Shown here piece by piece: positions 1 through 9,566 of a stretch of DNA of 64,000 bases. Made by a program: the position numbers and the translations under genes. The notes under the pieces are model-generated. The model was not told where the DNA came from, made no database searches, and was given only the letters and a program-made list of their open reading frames with translations. Each line of letters opens with the position of its first letter. Position 1 is the first letter of the stretch. The stretch comes from Candidatus Gemmiger faecavium. GTDB taxonomy: Bacteria; Bacillota; Clostridia; Oscillospirales; Ruminococcaceae. The stretch spans positions 30,488 to 94,487 of the forward strand of contig DXFO01000036.1 in NCBI GenBank assembly GCA_019114415.1, read 5' to 3'.

Positions 1-999
1 AAAATCCGGGTTTCGGGCAATGACCTGGGCCTCCAGTTTGAGCATCATTACCGTTACAGCTTTGTGCATCCGAGCGGTGCGGGCAATGGTATCCGGTCCC
101 GGCGTGGTGCGCGGGTCGATATGCGGACGCCAGCGCCGGACGTCGGTATCAGCGTAGAGCTGTTCCGCCAGATGTTCCAGCGGCCGCAGGTTGATGCCGT
201 AGCCGTTTTCCAGCGTGGCCAGATTGTTATAGGCCACCGTGGTTTTGAGCACGGTGAAAATGCAGATGGGGCTGCCCGCGGCGGCGCCCATCCAGACGAC
301 GTCGTGGTTGCCCCACTGGATGTCCACATCATGGTGCTCGATCAGGCGGTCAAGGATCTGATCCGGCCGGGGGCCCCGGTCGAACAGGTCCCCCACAATA
401 TGCAGGCGATCCACTGCCAGGCGCTTGATGACCTCGCAGAAGCGGACAATGTAGGCATCCGCCCGGTCATGGCGGATGATGCTGTCAATGATCTGCCCGT
501 AATACAGGTCTTTATCGTGGTCCTCAAAATGGGCATGGAGCAGCTCGTCAATGATATGCCCGCAGTTGGCGGGCAGGCAGCTGCGCACATGATCGCGGGT
601 GTGTTTACTGGATACGAACCGGCACAACTCGATCAGCCACAGCAGATTCTTGCGGTACCATGCGTCCAGATCCTCCTGCCGCGCTTTGAGTTCGGGAAGT
701 TTCTGATTGGGATAGTAGATGAGGGTGGCAAGTTCGGCGCGCTCGGCATCGGGAACGCTGTCCCCCAGCACGGTGTCGATCTTCTCCCGGATGACCCCCG
801 ATGCACTGTTCAGGATATGGATGAATGCCTCGTTTTCACCATGAAGGTCACTCATAAAATGTTCGGTGCCTTTGGGCAGACGCAGCAGCGCTTCCAGATT
901 GATGATCTCGCTGGACGCTGCCGCGATGGTGGGGTATTTCTCTGCGAGCACGCGCAGGTAGCGCATCTGCTCCGGCGTGGGCGCAATGACATCCGACAT
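1..999 (-). CDS. fbp: Fructose-1,6-bisphosphatase class III, N-terminal part (runs off the window)
   Basis: Gluconeogenic hydrolysis of fructose 1,6-bisphosphate to fructose 6-phosphate in the cytoplasm. Only the first 333 residues are present; the family is about 650 residues, so the 3' half lies beyond base 1. The calcineurin-like metallophosphatase signature is visible: SDLHGE at residues 50-55, GDLFDRGP at 203-210 and GNHD at 230-233, followed by WMGAA. The ATG at 999 follows a GGGAGGT ribosome site. It sits 35 bases downstream of the degV stop on the same strand, so the two may be co-transcribed. Class III identity rests on these motifs and their spacing; class I or II enzymes have unrelated folds. 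Confidence 0.93.
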   Translation of the reverse strand, partial: MSDVIAPTPEQMRYLRVLAEKYPTIAAASSEIINLEALLRLPKGTEHFMSDLHGENEAFIHILNSASGVIREKIDTVLGDSVPDAERAELATLIYYPNQKLPELKARQEDLDAWYRKNLLWLIELCRFVSSKHTRDHVRSCLPANCGHIIDELLHAHFEDHDKDLYYGQIIDSIIRHDRADAYIVRFCEVIKRLAVDRLHIVGDLFDRGPRPDQILDRLIEHHDVDIQWGNHDVVWMGAAAGSPICIFTVLKTTVAYNNLATLENGYGINLRPLEHLAEQLYADTDVRRWRPHIDPRTTPGPDTIARTARMHKAVTVMMLKLEAQVIARNPDF

Positions 1000-1034
1000 T
1001 ACAGGACCTCCCTCTGGTATGGTGGTGAATTTCT

Positions 1035-1925
1035 TTAATCAAGGGGCGGCGGAGTAGTGCGCAGCAGCTGGATGCCCGCCCCCAGCAGATTGGGGCCGAG
1101 GTGTACCGCCAGCGTGGCACTCAGACTGCCGTGAATGATCTGATGACAGCCAGGCAGACGTTTTTTCAGCTGCTCCTCCAGGCGGTTGCCTTCCTCCGGC
1201 ACGCCGCCGTCGCAGACGATCAAATTGAATGCCGGCGTCACCGGGGCATCGTCCCGGATCTTTTCCACAAGCTCAAGCAGCTTTGCCTGCACCGCCGCCC
1301 GGCCGCGGACCTTGGCTGCCGTGGTGATGACGCCCTCCTTGTCGAACATCAGGATGGGCTTGATCTGCAAAAGTGCCCCCGCAATGGCCGTGACCTGACC
1401 GATGCGGCCGCCGCGGCGCAGATATTCCAGGGTATCAATGGAGAACATGGCGGTGGTGTCCTCGATCAGCTGGGCGGTCAGGCGTTTGAGCTGTTCAAAC
1501 TCCATTCCGGCCGCGGCATACTGTGCCACCTGCACCGCCTGGATTCCCACGCCCACGCTGGCGCTTTTTGTATTGAACACAGCGATATCCAGGTCCGTGC
1601 GTTCCTGTGCAATGAGACGCAGCTGATTGGCAGTGCCGGAAAGGACCTCCGCCAGAGGCAGAACGATCACCTGCGTGTATCCCGCCCGGGCAATGGCGTC
1701 CAGTGTTGCATCAATGTCGTCGCGCATGGGCAGGCTGGTCTTGAAATCCTCGTTGGGCTGGCGGCGGTAGATCTCCTCCACCGTAATATCAATGCCATCG
1801 CGGTAGTCTTTCCCGCCGCAGGTCACGACCAGCGGAAGTCGGAAAATGGGATACTTTTTGAAGTATTGCTGCGGCAGATCACAGTTGGAATCGGTAAGCA
1901 CGGCTATTTTTCCGGGCTGCGTCAT
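1035..1925 (-). CDS. DegV family fatty-acid-binding protein
   Basis: DegV (EDD fold) proteins bind a fatty acid and, as FakB, present it to the kinase FakA for incorporation into phospholipid. The 296-residue product has the family marks: TDSNCDLP near the N terminus, LSGTANQ in the ligand region, the SASVGVGIQ segment, and LRRGGRIGQ...LLQIKPIL in the middle. I chose the ATG at 1925 because GAGAGGAG precedes it; an upstream in-frame ATG at 1970 lacks a ribosome site. fbp follows 35 bases downstream. No fakA-like gene is in the window, so lipid binding is inferred from the family only. Confidence 0.92.
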   Translation of the reverse strand: MTQPGKIAVLTDSNCDLPQQYFKKYPIFRLPLVVTCGGKDYRDGIDITVEEIYRRQPNEDFKTSLPMRDDIDATLDAIARAGYTQVIVLPLAEVLSGTANQLRLIAQERTDLDIAVFNTKSASVGVGIQAVQVAQYAAAGMEFEQLKRLTAQLIEDTTAMFSIDTLEYLRRGGRIGQVTAIAGALLQIKPILMFDKEGVITTAAKVRGRAAVQAKLLELVEKIRDDAPVTPAFNLIVCDGGVPEEGNRLEEQLKKRLPGCHQIIHGSLSATLAVHLGPNLLGAGIQLLRTTPPPLD

Positions 1926-2032
1926 GGTCCTTCGGCTCCTCTCTCGGCCCCGGGCGGGGTGTTTTTGCATGGGGTTGTGTTCTTTCTTTTATCGGTTATG
2001 ATACAAAATATTGCGATGTATCAGGGTTCAAT

Positions 2033-3823
2033 TCACTTTGCGGCATCAGGAACTGCCTCAGCTTTTTCACCATTCTCGATATCCGGCTCCTGGCAAAACG
2101 GAAGCACGCATATGATCGGCAGGCCAATCGCCACCATCAGGATATAGCGGTAGGAATAGGCAATGGGGACCGCCACCATAATGACGGCCCAGCCTGCCAG
2201 AAACGGCGCCAGGGTCAGCATTCTGCGCCGGCATTTTCCTTGGCCGATCAGCAGTGCGGCCGACAGCAGCATGATCCACACTGCTGTTCCCGACGGAACA
2301 TATACCGTATGATACCGCAGTGACTCTGCAATAGAATGGCCCGTGATCACATCCGGCCAGTCGGTAATATGCCAGCCGCGGTCCGCAGAATCCTGTATTC
2401 CGATCCAATAATCACTGTAATTCCCGCCAATTACCCCCGGCTGCCAGAATCCCAGTGTCTGCATCAGGTAGGCCTCGACATAGGTTCCGAAATTTCCCGG
2501 CAGCAACTGCACCCAAACTTTCAGGAAATCTCCGAAGTGTTCTTCCAGATATTCCCGGTCAAGTTCCGCGTTGCCTTTCAGATCATCAGAAAGGGTGGGG
2601 CAATACTTATCGATCCATTCCTCCTTCGGCAGAATGCTGTATAGAACGCTTTCTTGTTCCGGGGAAAGTGTTTCCCCGGAACAGATCACAGCGGCTAGCT
2701 GCTGGAGCGGAATCGAGATCGATTCGGTCAGACTGTCCTTTCGAATTTGCAGTGCATCATATACTGGTCCCTGTATCACCATGGTGCCTACCACGACTGC
2801 CAAACCACAGGCCAGTATTCTTTTGGCCTGGCGGCGCAGCAAAATCAGCACTGCCAAAAGGCAAAGGATCAGAACATGTATGCCGTTGTTGCGCCAGAAG
2901 CACAGGAACAAAGCCGTAAGCGCAAATTTCAGACACGGTTTCCATCCGGGCGTCTTTGGCAGTTCCCAAAGCTGGATTGCCAGATAGACAACGCCTGCCG
3001 AAAACAGACCGTCTTTCCACACTGCCATACCGTAGGAGGCAAAAAAGCCGGAAATGGCATACATAGCTGCACAGCCCCAGGCCGCCCAGCGAGGCGCTCC
3101 TACTTTCCACAATTTATAGGAAACCGCCGCACAGGCCGCCGCAAACACAACGCTTTGGGTCAGTGCATACAGGAATACACCGAAATGCGGGTCTGATTTG
3201 ACCAAACTACCAAGCCACAAAAAGAACCGCAGCGTCAGGATATACAGAACGACCCAGTGGTTGCTGTTCGGAACCCCCGGTGTCATTGCTTCCTCCAGGG
3301 TGAGGGCCCCGTCTCCCACGATACCCGCCGGATAAAAGGTGAGCAAATACGGGGTCCAGCATACAAAAATCAGCCCCCACATAATCAAAAAGACCCGATT
3401 GTCCGGGGTGCGGGCTGCCGCGGTCGGAATACGGAACCGTGCCGTCAGGCGCAGCAAAGCCGTAACCGCGGGATACAGCAAAACGGCAAGTGCCAGCGCT
3501 GCCACGGCGGAACCTGCGCCCCAATCAATATAGTTCACATCGGGGCCGTCACGCATCCCGCCGGAAAACTGCACATCCTTCCCTATAACGATTGCCAGCG
3601 AAACCAGCAGCGAATAAATTGCACTGCTGACTTTGGCTCGCATGACCGCAGGATTTTCCTGTTCTTTCCGGTATAACCATGCGGAGGCTGCCGCTCCAAA
3701 AACCGGTACAATCGGCCCGTTCCATTCCAGGTGATATGCCGCCAGCACGGCGCAAAGCAGAAGCACCGCCCCCACAGACAAATCTGCCGGCAGATGCAGG
3801 CGCTTACTTTGCTTTTCTGTCAT
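2033..3823 (-). CDS. Polytopic membrane protein, DUF6020-like
   Basis: A 596-residue integral membrane protein with roughly a dozen hydrophobic segments across its length (for example residues 15-32, 64-82, 105-125, 148-166 and several after 210) and a hydrophilic extracytoplasmic-looking block around residues 370-490. The overall look, a WTPYLLTFYPAG segment followed by GDG and a later NNGIH motif, resembles the DUF6020 group, whose fold suggests a GT-C-type glycosyltransferase; no reaction is known to me. It starts 22 bases after the pyrophosphatase stop, so it is probably the second gene of that transcript. Its base composition looks less GC-rich than its neighbours. The family name is a recollection, not a search result. 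Confidence 0.75.
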   Translation of the reverse strand: MTEKQSKRLHLPADLSVGAVLLLCAVLAAYHLEWNGPIVPVFGAAASAWLYRKEQENPAVMRAKVSSAIYSLLVSLAIVIGKDVQFSGGMRDGPDVNYIDWGAGSAVAALALAVLLYPAVTALLRLTARFRIPTAAARTPDNRVFLIMWGLIFVCWTPYLLTFYPAGIVGDGALTLEEAMTPGVPNSNHWVVLYILTLRFFLWLGSLVKSDPHFGVFLYALTQSVVFAAACAAVSYKLWKVGAPRWAAWGCAAMYAISGFFASYGMAVWKDGLFSAGVVYLAIQLWELPKTPGWKPCLKFALTALFLCFWRNNGIHVLILCLLAVLILLRRQAKRILACGLAVVVGTMVIQGPVYDALQIRKDSLTESISIPLQQLAAVICSGETLSPEQESVLYSILPKEEWIDKYCPTLSDDLKGNAELDREYLEEHFGDFLKVWVQLLPGNFGTYVEAYLMQTLGFWQPGVIGGNYSDYWIGIQDSADRGWHITDWPDVITGHSIAESLRYHTVYVPSGTAVWIMLLSAALLIGQGKCRRRMLTLAPFLAGWAVIMVAVPIAYSYRYILMVAIGLPIICVLPFCQEPDIENGEKAEAVPDAAK

Positions 3824-3845
3824 ACTTTCATTTTCCCTTCTATCA

Positions 3846-5510
3846 TCACATCGTCAGTTCCTGCATGGCTGCCATCAGGGGCGGGATCAGCTGCTTTTTG
3901 CGGCTGACCACACCGGGCAGAACCGCTTTGCCGTCCCGGGGCTCCACATGGAAGGCCGCGCGCACAATCCGCTCGGCGTCGTGGCCGGTGAACATGAGAT
4001 CGGTGCTCTGTTTCTGCACGTCGGTGAACATATAGAACACCATGGGCAGGCCGTGATGAGCGGCGGCTTCCGGCAGGTAGGGACCGACCAGGGCTTCGGC
4101 CGCTGCACGGGACTTTTCCGTCATATAGCTGCTCTGGCCCACGCCGAACTTGACATCGCCGCGGCTGAACACCTTGAAGTCGGAGACAAACACTTCCTCC
4201 GCCGTCTTGCCGGTCAGATCGCCGCCGGCCTCAAACATCTGCTCGGCGTAGGTCTGGATGTCCTCCCCCGCAATGCGGGCCAGCGCGTTGGCGGCCTGCT
4301 CATCCTGGGGCGTGGAGGTGGGCGAACGGAACATCAGCGTGTCCGACAAAATGGCAGACAGCAAAAGTCCCGCGATCTTTTTGGGGATGTCCACCTCGTT
4401 TTCCAAAAACATCTGGAATACGATGGTGGCGGTGCAGCCCACCGGCACATTGCGGAAATACACCGGCGTGTTGGTCTCCAGCGTGCCGATGCGGTGGTGG
4501 TCGATGATCTCCAGAACTTCCGCCTGGGCCAGGCCGTCTACCGCCTGGGTCTTTTCGTTGTGGTCCACCAGAATGATCTGCTTGCGGTGCAGGTTGAGCA
4601 AATTCCGGCGGGAAACCACGCCGCAGTATTTGCCGTTGTTGTCCAGGATGGGGAAATAGCGGTGGCGGACGCTGGCCATGACACGGCGGGCGTCCTCGAT
4701 GGGCGTATTGACGCTGAACTTGAGCAGGTCTTTCACCCGCATGAAATGCCGCACCGGAGCCGACTGGCTGACCAGGCGGGCGGCCGCATAAATATCGTAG
4801 GGCGTGACAATGATGCTGCAGCCCTTCTCCCGGGCCAGCGTCTCAATGGTGCGGGGCGCGGCCTTGCCGTTGCAGATGACAATGCACCCTGCGTCACATT
4901 CGATAGCGCAGAGCTGGGTATCATAGCGGTTGGAGACCAGCACCAGGTCACCGGGTTTGAGCTGTTCCTCCATGATCTCGGGGCTGCCGCCGATATAGAT
5001 GCGGCCGGCCACCTCGGCGTCGGGGTCACCCACCACCATCTCGCCGTCCAGGGTGGAGAGGACGTTGCGGTAGCTGGTATGGGCATCCGCCAGCACACCC
5101 GTATCCAGCAGGTCCATGTTGGCGTTGGCGATATCCTTGACCGTGATCAGGCCCAGAAGTTCATCGTCTGCATCGGTGACGCAGAGGGTGTCGATCTCCG
5201 CGTCGCGCATCATGCTCCACGCCGCCTTGACGCTGAGTTCCCGGTCGATGCCCGGCTGACGGCGGATATCGATGTCCTTGATCTGGGGGCTGACGTCGGT
5301 GCACAGGCGCGGCGGTTCCACGTCAAAATGTTTGAGCACGAACTCGGTCTCGCGGTTGAGCTGACCGGCACGGCGGGGTTCGCAGACCATCTCGCTGGCC
5401 TGATTCTTCAGATATGCATAGGCGATGGCCGAACAGATCGAGTCGGTGTCGGGATTGACATGACCGATCACGTTGACCTTGCGCCAGACATTGGCAGTAG
5501 GCATTTGCAT
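3846..5510 (-). CDS. ppaC: Manganese-dependent inorganic pyrophosphatase with CBS and DRTGG regulatory domains
   Basis: Family II pyrophosphatase, hydrolysing PPi to two phosphates. Residues 14-24 (IGHVNPDTDS) give the DHH-family metal ligands H17, D21 and D23; DHH recurs at about 335-337. Between them lie a CBS pair (around 70-125 and 245-305) split by a DRTGG domain, the arrangement of nucleotide-regulated CBS-PPases, which bind AMP/ADP or Ap4A-type nucleotides. The C terminus carries the DHHA2 domain. Total 554 residues, normal for the CBS/DRTGG form. Of three nearby ATGs I chose 5510 because AGAGGGG lies about 10 bases before it; the ATG at 5519 is too close to that site. Confidence 0.93.
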   Translation of the reverse strand: MQMPTANVWRKVNVIGHVNPDTDSICSAIAYAYLKNQASEMVCEPRRAGQLNRETEFVLKHFDVEPPRLCTDVSPQIKDIDIRRQPGIDRELSVKAAWSMMRDAEIDTLCVTDADDELLGLITVKDIANANMDLLDTGVLADAHTSYRNVLSTLDGEMVVGDPDAEVAGRIYIGGSPEIMEEQLKPGDLVLVSNRYDTQLCAIECDAGCIVICNGKAAPRTIETLAREKGCSIIVTPYDIYAAARLVSQSAPVRHFMRVKDLLKFSVNTPIEDARRVMASVRHRYFPILDNNGKYCGVVSRRNLLNLHRKQIILVDHNEKTQAVDGLAQAEVLEIIDHHRIGTLETNTPVYFRNVPVGCTATIVFQMFLENEVDIPKKIAGLLLSAILSDTLMFRSPTSTPQDEQAANALARIAGEDIQTYAEQMFEAGGDLTGKTAEEVFVSDFKVFSRGDVKFGVGQSSYMTEKSRAAAEALVGPYLPEAAAHHGLPMVFYMFTDVQKQSTDLMFTGHDAERIVRAAFHVEPRDGKAVLPGVVSRKKQLIPPLMAAMQELTM

Positions 5511-5535
5511 AAAAAGCATTCCCCTCTCTGTGCAG

Positions 5536-5558
5536 CAAACGATTTACGGCATCGTTTG
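5536..5558 (-). promoter_or_regulatory. Hairpin in the ppaC 5' leader
   Basis: CAAACGAT and ATCGTTTG form a perfect 8-bp stem with a 7-base loop between the ppaC promoter and its ribosome site. No known riboswitch class is recognisable; it may only stabilise the leader. Confidence 0.4.
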
Positions 5559-5610
5559 TTGCGCTTTGCCGCATTCCTGCGGGATGCGGGCGATTATTTC
5601 TGTGTACTTT

Positions 5611-5616
5611 ATTATA
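5611..5616 (-). promoter_or_regulatory. Extended -10 promoter for ppaC
   Basis: On the minus strand TATAAT is preceded by TG and one base (extended -10 element). The -35 region is poor, which fits an extended -10 promoter. It lies about 100 bases upstream of the ppaC start. Confidence 0.55.
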
Positions 5617-5642
5617 ACATGGAAAAAGTGCTTTTGCGATTC

Positions 5643-5671
5643 TTGACAAGACTTACATGCTGCCGTAAAAT
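5643..5671 (+). promoter_or_regulatory. typA promoter
   Basis: TTGACA (5643-5648) and TAAAAT (5666-5671) with a 17-base spacer. The predicted leader of about 75 bases holds a small hairpin TACGGCA/TGCCGTA at 5689-5705. Confidence 0.75.
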
Positions 5672-5754
5672 TATGCTGTATGCTTATCTACGGCAGTGTG
5701 CCGTATCCGGGCACCCACGAGGAAATAGAAAGTGTAAAGAGGTATCGCACAGTT

Positions 5755-7584
5755 ATGGTAAGAGAAAATCTTCGCAATATTGCCATCATCGCGCACGTTG
5801 ACCACGGCAAGACCACCCTGGTCGACCAGATGCTGAAGCAGTCCGGCGCGTTCCGTGCCAACCAGCAGGTTGCCGAGCGTGTCATGGACTCCGGCGACAT
5901 CGAGCGCGAGCGCGGCATCACCATCCTGGCCAAAAACTGCTCCTGCGTTTACAATGACGTCAAAATCAACATCGTTGACACCCCGGGCCACGCCGACTTC
6001 GGCGGCGAGGTCGAGCGTGTCCTCAAGATGGTCAACGGCGTTCTGCTGCTGGTAGACGCCGCCGAGGGCTGCATGCCCCAGACCCGTTTCGTCCTGCAGA
6101 AGGCTCTGCAGCAGAACCTGTCTCTGGTCATCGCAGTCAACAAGATCGACCGTCCCGACGCCCGCATCAAGGAAGTCATCGACGAGATCCTGGAACTGCT
6201 GATGGATCTGGGCGCCACCGACGAGCAGCTGGACAGCCCCATGGTGTTCTGCTCCGGCCGCAACGGCACCGCCAGCTACGACTGGACCCATCCCGAGGAC
6301 GGCACCGACCTCAAGCCCCTGTTTGATACCATCCTGAAATACGTCACCCCGCCGGAGGGCGAGCCTGACCAGCCCATGCAGATGCTGGTTTCCAGCGTGG
6401 ACTACAACGAGTTCGTTGGCCGTATGGGCGTGGGCCGTGTGCAGAACGGTGTCATCAAGGTCGGCCAGAGCGTTCAGGTCTGCGACTGGCACAACCCCGA
6501 CGTCCGTGTGAGCGGCCGCATCACCAAGCTGTTTGACTTCAAGGCCAACGGCCGCGAGCCCATTGAGGAGGCTTCCGCCGGTGATATCGTTGCCTTTGCC
6601 GGTCTGCCCGACATCACCATCGGCAACACCATCTGCGATCCTTCCAAGGTCCAGCCCCTGCCTTTCGTCAAGATCAACGATCCCACCGTGGAGATGACCT
6701 TCTCGGTCAACGACAGTCCCTTTGCCGGCAAGGAGGGCAAGTACGTCACCTCCCGCCAGATCCGTGACCGTCTGTTCCGCGAACTGCTGAAGGACGTTGC
6801 CCTCAAGGTGGAGGATTCCGCCACCACCGATTCCTTCCGTGTCATGGGCCGCGGTGAGATGCATCTGTCCATCCTGATCGAGACCATGCGCCGTGAAGGT
6901 TACGAGCTGCAGGTCTCCCCGCCCCATGTCCTGACCCACGAGGAGGACGGCAAGACCATGGAGCCCATGGAGCGCGTGGTCGTTGACGTGCCCGAAATGT
7001 ACCAGGGCGCTGTCATGACGGCGCTGGGCGCCCGCAAGGCCCTGCTGGTCAACATGCAGCTGATGAACAGCCGCACCCGTCTGGAGTTCCGTATGCCCAG
7101 CCGCGGCCTGTTCGGCTACCGCAGCCAGTTCCTGACCGATACCCACGGCGAAGGCATCATGAACACCATTTTTGACGGCTACGATGAGTGGCAGGGCGAT
7201 ATCGCCACCCGTTCCAGCGGCTCCCTCATCAGCTTCGACACCGGCACGGCCGTCACCTACGGTCTGTTCAATGCCCAGCAGCGCGGCACGCTGCTGGTCG
7301 TCCCCGGCGAGAAGGTCTACGAGGGTGAGGTCGTGGGTTACACCCCCACCGGCGAGGACATCACCGTCAACGTCTGCAAGACCAAGCACCTGACCAACAC
7401 CCGCGCATCCGGCAGCGACGACGCTCTGCGTCTGACCCCCGTTTCCAAGCTGAGCCTGGAAGCCTGCCTGGAGTTCCTGGCTCCCGACGAACTGCTGGAG
7501 GTCACCCCTGAGAACTTGCGCATCCGCAAGCGCATCCTCAACCACGACCTGCGCATGAAGGCCACCAGCAAGAAAAACAAATAA
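5755..7584 (+). CDS. typA: Ribosome-associated GTPase TypA/BipA
   Basis: Translational GTPase of the EF-G family that binds the 70S ribosome and supports 50S assembly and growth under stress. The 609-residue length is typical. The G1 P-loop HVDHGKTT is at residues 14-21, the switch [14 protein letters not shown] follows near residue 75, and NKID (G4) near 128. Domain II and the BipA-specific C-terminal domain are complete. Start ATG at 5755 is preceded by AAAGAGG; the longer frame from 5680 begins before the true coding region and lacks a ribosome site. Monocistronic, ended by a strong bidirectional terminator. Confidence 0.97.
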   Translation: MVRENLRNIAIIAHVDHGKTTLVDQMLKQSGAFRANQQVAERVMDSGDIERERGITILAKNCSCVYNDVKINIVDTPGHADFGGEVERVLKMVNGVLLLVDAAEGCMPQTRFVLQKALQQNLSLVIAVNKIDRPDARIKEVIDEILELLMDLGATDEQLDSPMVFCSGRNGTASYDWTHPEDGTDLKPLFDTILKYVTPPEGEPDQPMQMLVSSVDYNEFVGRMGVGRVQNGVIKVGQSVQVCDWHNPDVRVSGRITKLFDFKANGREPIEEASAGDIVAFAGLPDITIGNTICDPSKVQPLPFVKINDPTVEMTFSVNDSPFAGKEGKYVTSRQIRDRLFRELLKDVALKVEDSATTDSFRVMGRGEMHLSILIETMRREGYELQVSPPHVLTHEEDGKTMEPMERVVVDVPEMYQGAVMTALGARKALLVNMQLMNSRTRLEFRMPSRGLFGYRSQFLTDTHGEGIMNTIFDGYDEWQGDIATRSSGSLISFDTGTAVTYGLFNAQQRGTLLVVPGEKVYEGEVVGYTPTGEDITVNVCKTKHLTNTRASGSDDALRLTPVSKLSLEACLEFLAPDELLEVTPENLRIRKRILNHDLRMKATSKKNK

Positions 7585-7603
7585 GTTTTTCCTGTAAAGC
7601 ATA

Positions 7604-7644
7604 AAAACTCCCGCACACCGGTCAGTCCGATGTGCGGGAGTTTT
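7604..7644. terminator. Bidirectional rho-independent terminator
   Basis: AAAACTCCCGCACA (7604-7617) pairs with TGTGCGGGAGTTTT (7631-7644), with T-runs on both sides. It ends typA on the plus strand and the ABC exporter operon on the minus strand. Confidence 0.9.
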
Positions 7645-7724
7645 CTTTTTGTCAGCGGATGTTTCTGCACGCTGTTTGCCGCCGGGGCAAGCTGCAAGCC
7701 TGCGGATGCGGTGCTGCTTTTTTG

Positions 7725-9566
7725 TCAGGAAAGTTCAAACATACCGTTATACAGCTGGTAGTATTCGCCTTTCTGGGCAAGGAGTTCCTCGTGGCCGCCG
7801 CGTTCCACGATCTGGCCGTGTTCCAGCACCATGATGGCGTCGGCATTTCGCACGGTGGACAGCCGGTGGGCGATGACAAAGACGGTGCGGCCCTCCATCA
7901 GCTGATCCATGCCCTTTTCGATGAGGGCTTCGGTGCGGGTGTCGATGGAGGAAGTTGCCTCGTCCAGGATGAGCACCGGCGGGTCGGCCACCGCCGCCCG
8001 GGCAATGGCCAGCAGCTGCCGCTGCCCCTGGCTGAGGCTGGCGCCGTCCGAGGTGATGCGGGTATCATACCCCTGGGGCAGACGGCGGATGAAGGAGTCG
8101 GCATTGGCGATCTTGGCCGCCCGGACGACTTCCTCATGGGTGGCATCCAGCTTGCCGAAGCGGATGTTTTCCTCGATGGTGCCGGTGAACAGATGGGTGT
8201 CCTGCAAAACGATGCCAAGGCTCCGCCGCAGGGAGTCCTTCTCGATCTCCCGGACGTCGATGCCGTCATAGGTCACGCTGCCCGCGTCGATATCATAAAA
8301 CCGGTTGATGAGGTTGGTAATGGTGGTCTTGCCTGCGCCGGTGGAACCCACAAAGGCGATTTTCTGCCCCGGCTTGGCGTACAGGCTGACGTCCTTCAAA
8401 ATGGTGTGGCCCTTGTCGTAGCCGAAGCTGACGTCATGGAAGCGCACATCTCCCCGCAGAGGGACCAGGGAACCGTCCGGTTTCTGCCAGGCCCAGCGGC
8501 CGGTCTTGTCGGTGCAGGCGGTCAGAGTCCCCTGCTCCTCCCGCACATTGACAAGACGGATGCTGCCTTCGTCCACTTCCGGTTCCAGGCTCATGGCTTC
8601 AAAAATGCGTTCGGCGCCGGCCATGGCCGCCAGCAGGAAGTTGCTCTGCTGGGTGAACTGGTTGATGGGCATAGCCGCCTGACGGACAAACACCAGATAG
8701 CTGGCCAGGCTGCCAATGTCGGTCATGCCGTTGAGGGCCATGACACCGCCCAATACCGCCACAATGGCATAGTTGATGTAGGAAATGCTGACCACCGCCG
8801 GGACCATGGTGGCGGCGTAGCTCTGGGCGCCGGTACCTGCCCGGCGCAGGGCCTCGTTTTTGCTACCGAAGGTCCGCAGGTTTTCTTCCTCATGGTTGAA
8901 CACCTTGACGACCTTCTGGCCGCTGACCATTTCCTCGATGTAGCCGTCCAGATCGCCCAGGCTGGCCTGCTGGCGGGTATAGTAGGACTTGCTGCGGCGG
9001 CCGCTGTACCGGATATACAAAAACATGGCCGCGTAGCCCACCACCACCAGCAGCGACAGCTGCCAGTTGAGTACAAACAGCATGACCAGCGTGCCGGTCA
9101 TCTGGATAAAGCTCTGGATGCACATGGCAAAGCTGTTGTTCAGAGCGTCCGCCACGGTGTCCACGTCGTTGGTGAAATAGCTCATGGTATCGCCATGGCG
9201 CTGGGTATCAAAAAAGCGCAGGGGCAGCGTCTGGATATGGGCGAACAGATCGCGGCGGATATCGTACAGCACTTTCTGCGCCGCACGCACCATGGTCTGG
9301 GTATAACCGAAAGCCGCCAGCACGCCTGTGGCATAGATGGCTGCCGTCACCGCCACGCCGCGGACCAGGGCGTCCGGGTCGCCCTCCCCCAGGCTGTTGA
9401 CGATGGGGCGGATCATGTAGGTGCCCAGCAGATTGCCCAGGGCGCTGATGGTGACCAGCACGGCGACGATGAGAAAGAGGAACTTGTGCCTGCCCATATA
9501 GGACAGCAGTGTGCGGATGGTAAAGCCCAGGTTTTTGGGCCGTTTCCCCGACAGAGCTTTAGCCAT
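7725..9566 (-). CDS. ABC exporter half-transporter, catalytically canonical subunit
   Basis: Type IV (B-family) ABC exporter: six transmembrane helices in residues 20-310, then an ATPase domain. Walker A GSTGAGKTT lies near residue 405, signature LSQGQRQ near 515, Walker B LILDEATSSID near 533 with the catalytic Glu present, and H-loop IAHRLS near 565. A roughly 40-residue insertion containing GRWAWQK separates the membrane and ATPase domains, as in the TM288/BmrD/YheH group. It overlaps the partner gene by 8 bases. The deviating LSQGQ signature pairs with the degenerate Walker site of its partner, so the two should form a heterodimer. Substrate unknown; drug or lipid export is typical. Confidence 0.93.
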   Translation of the reverse strand: MAKALSGKRPKNLGFTIRTLLSYMGRHKFLFLIVAVLVTISALGNLLGTYMIRPIVNSLGEGDPDALVRGVAVTAAIYATGVLAAFGYTQTMVRAAQKVLYDIRRDLFAHIQTLPLRFFDTQRHGDTMSYFTNDVDTVADALNNSFAMCIQSFIQMTGTLVMLFVLNWQLSLLVVVGYAAMFLYIRYSGRRSKSYYTRQQASLGDLDGYIEEMVSGQKVVKVFNHEEENLRTFGSKNEALRRAGTGAQSYAATMVPAVVSISYINYAIVAVLGGVMALNGMTDIGSLASYLVFVRQAAMPINQFTQQSNFLLAAMAGAERIFEAMSLEPEVDEGSIRLVNVREEQGTLTACTDKTGRWAWQKPDGSLVPLRGDVRFHDVSFGYDKGHTILKDVSLYAKPGQKIAFVGSTGAGKTTITNLINRFYDIDAGSVTYDGIDVREIEKDSLRRSLGIVLQDTHLFTGTIEENIRFGKLDATHEEVVRAAKIANADSFIRRLPQGYDTRITSDGASLSQGQRQLLAIARAAVADPPVLILDEATSSIDTRTEALIEKGMDQLMEGRTVFVIAHRLSTVRNADAIMVLEHGQIVERGGHEELLAQKGEYYQLYNGMFELS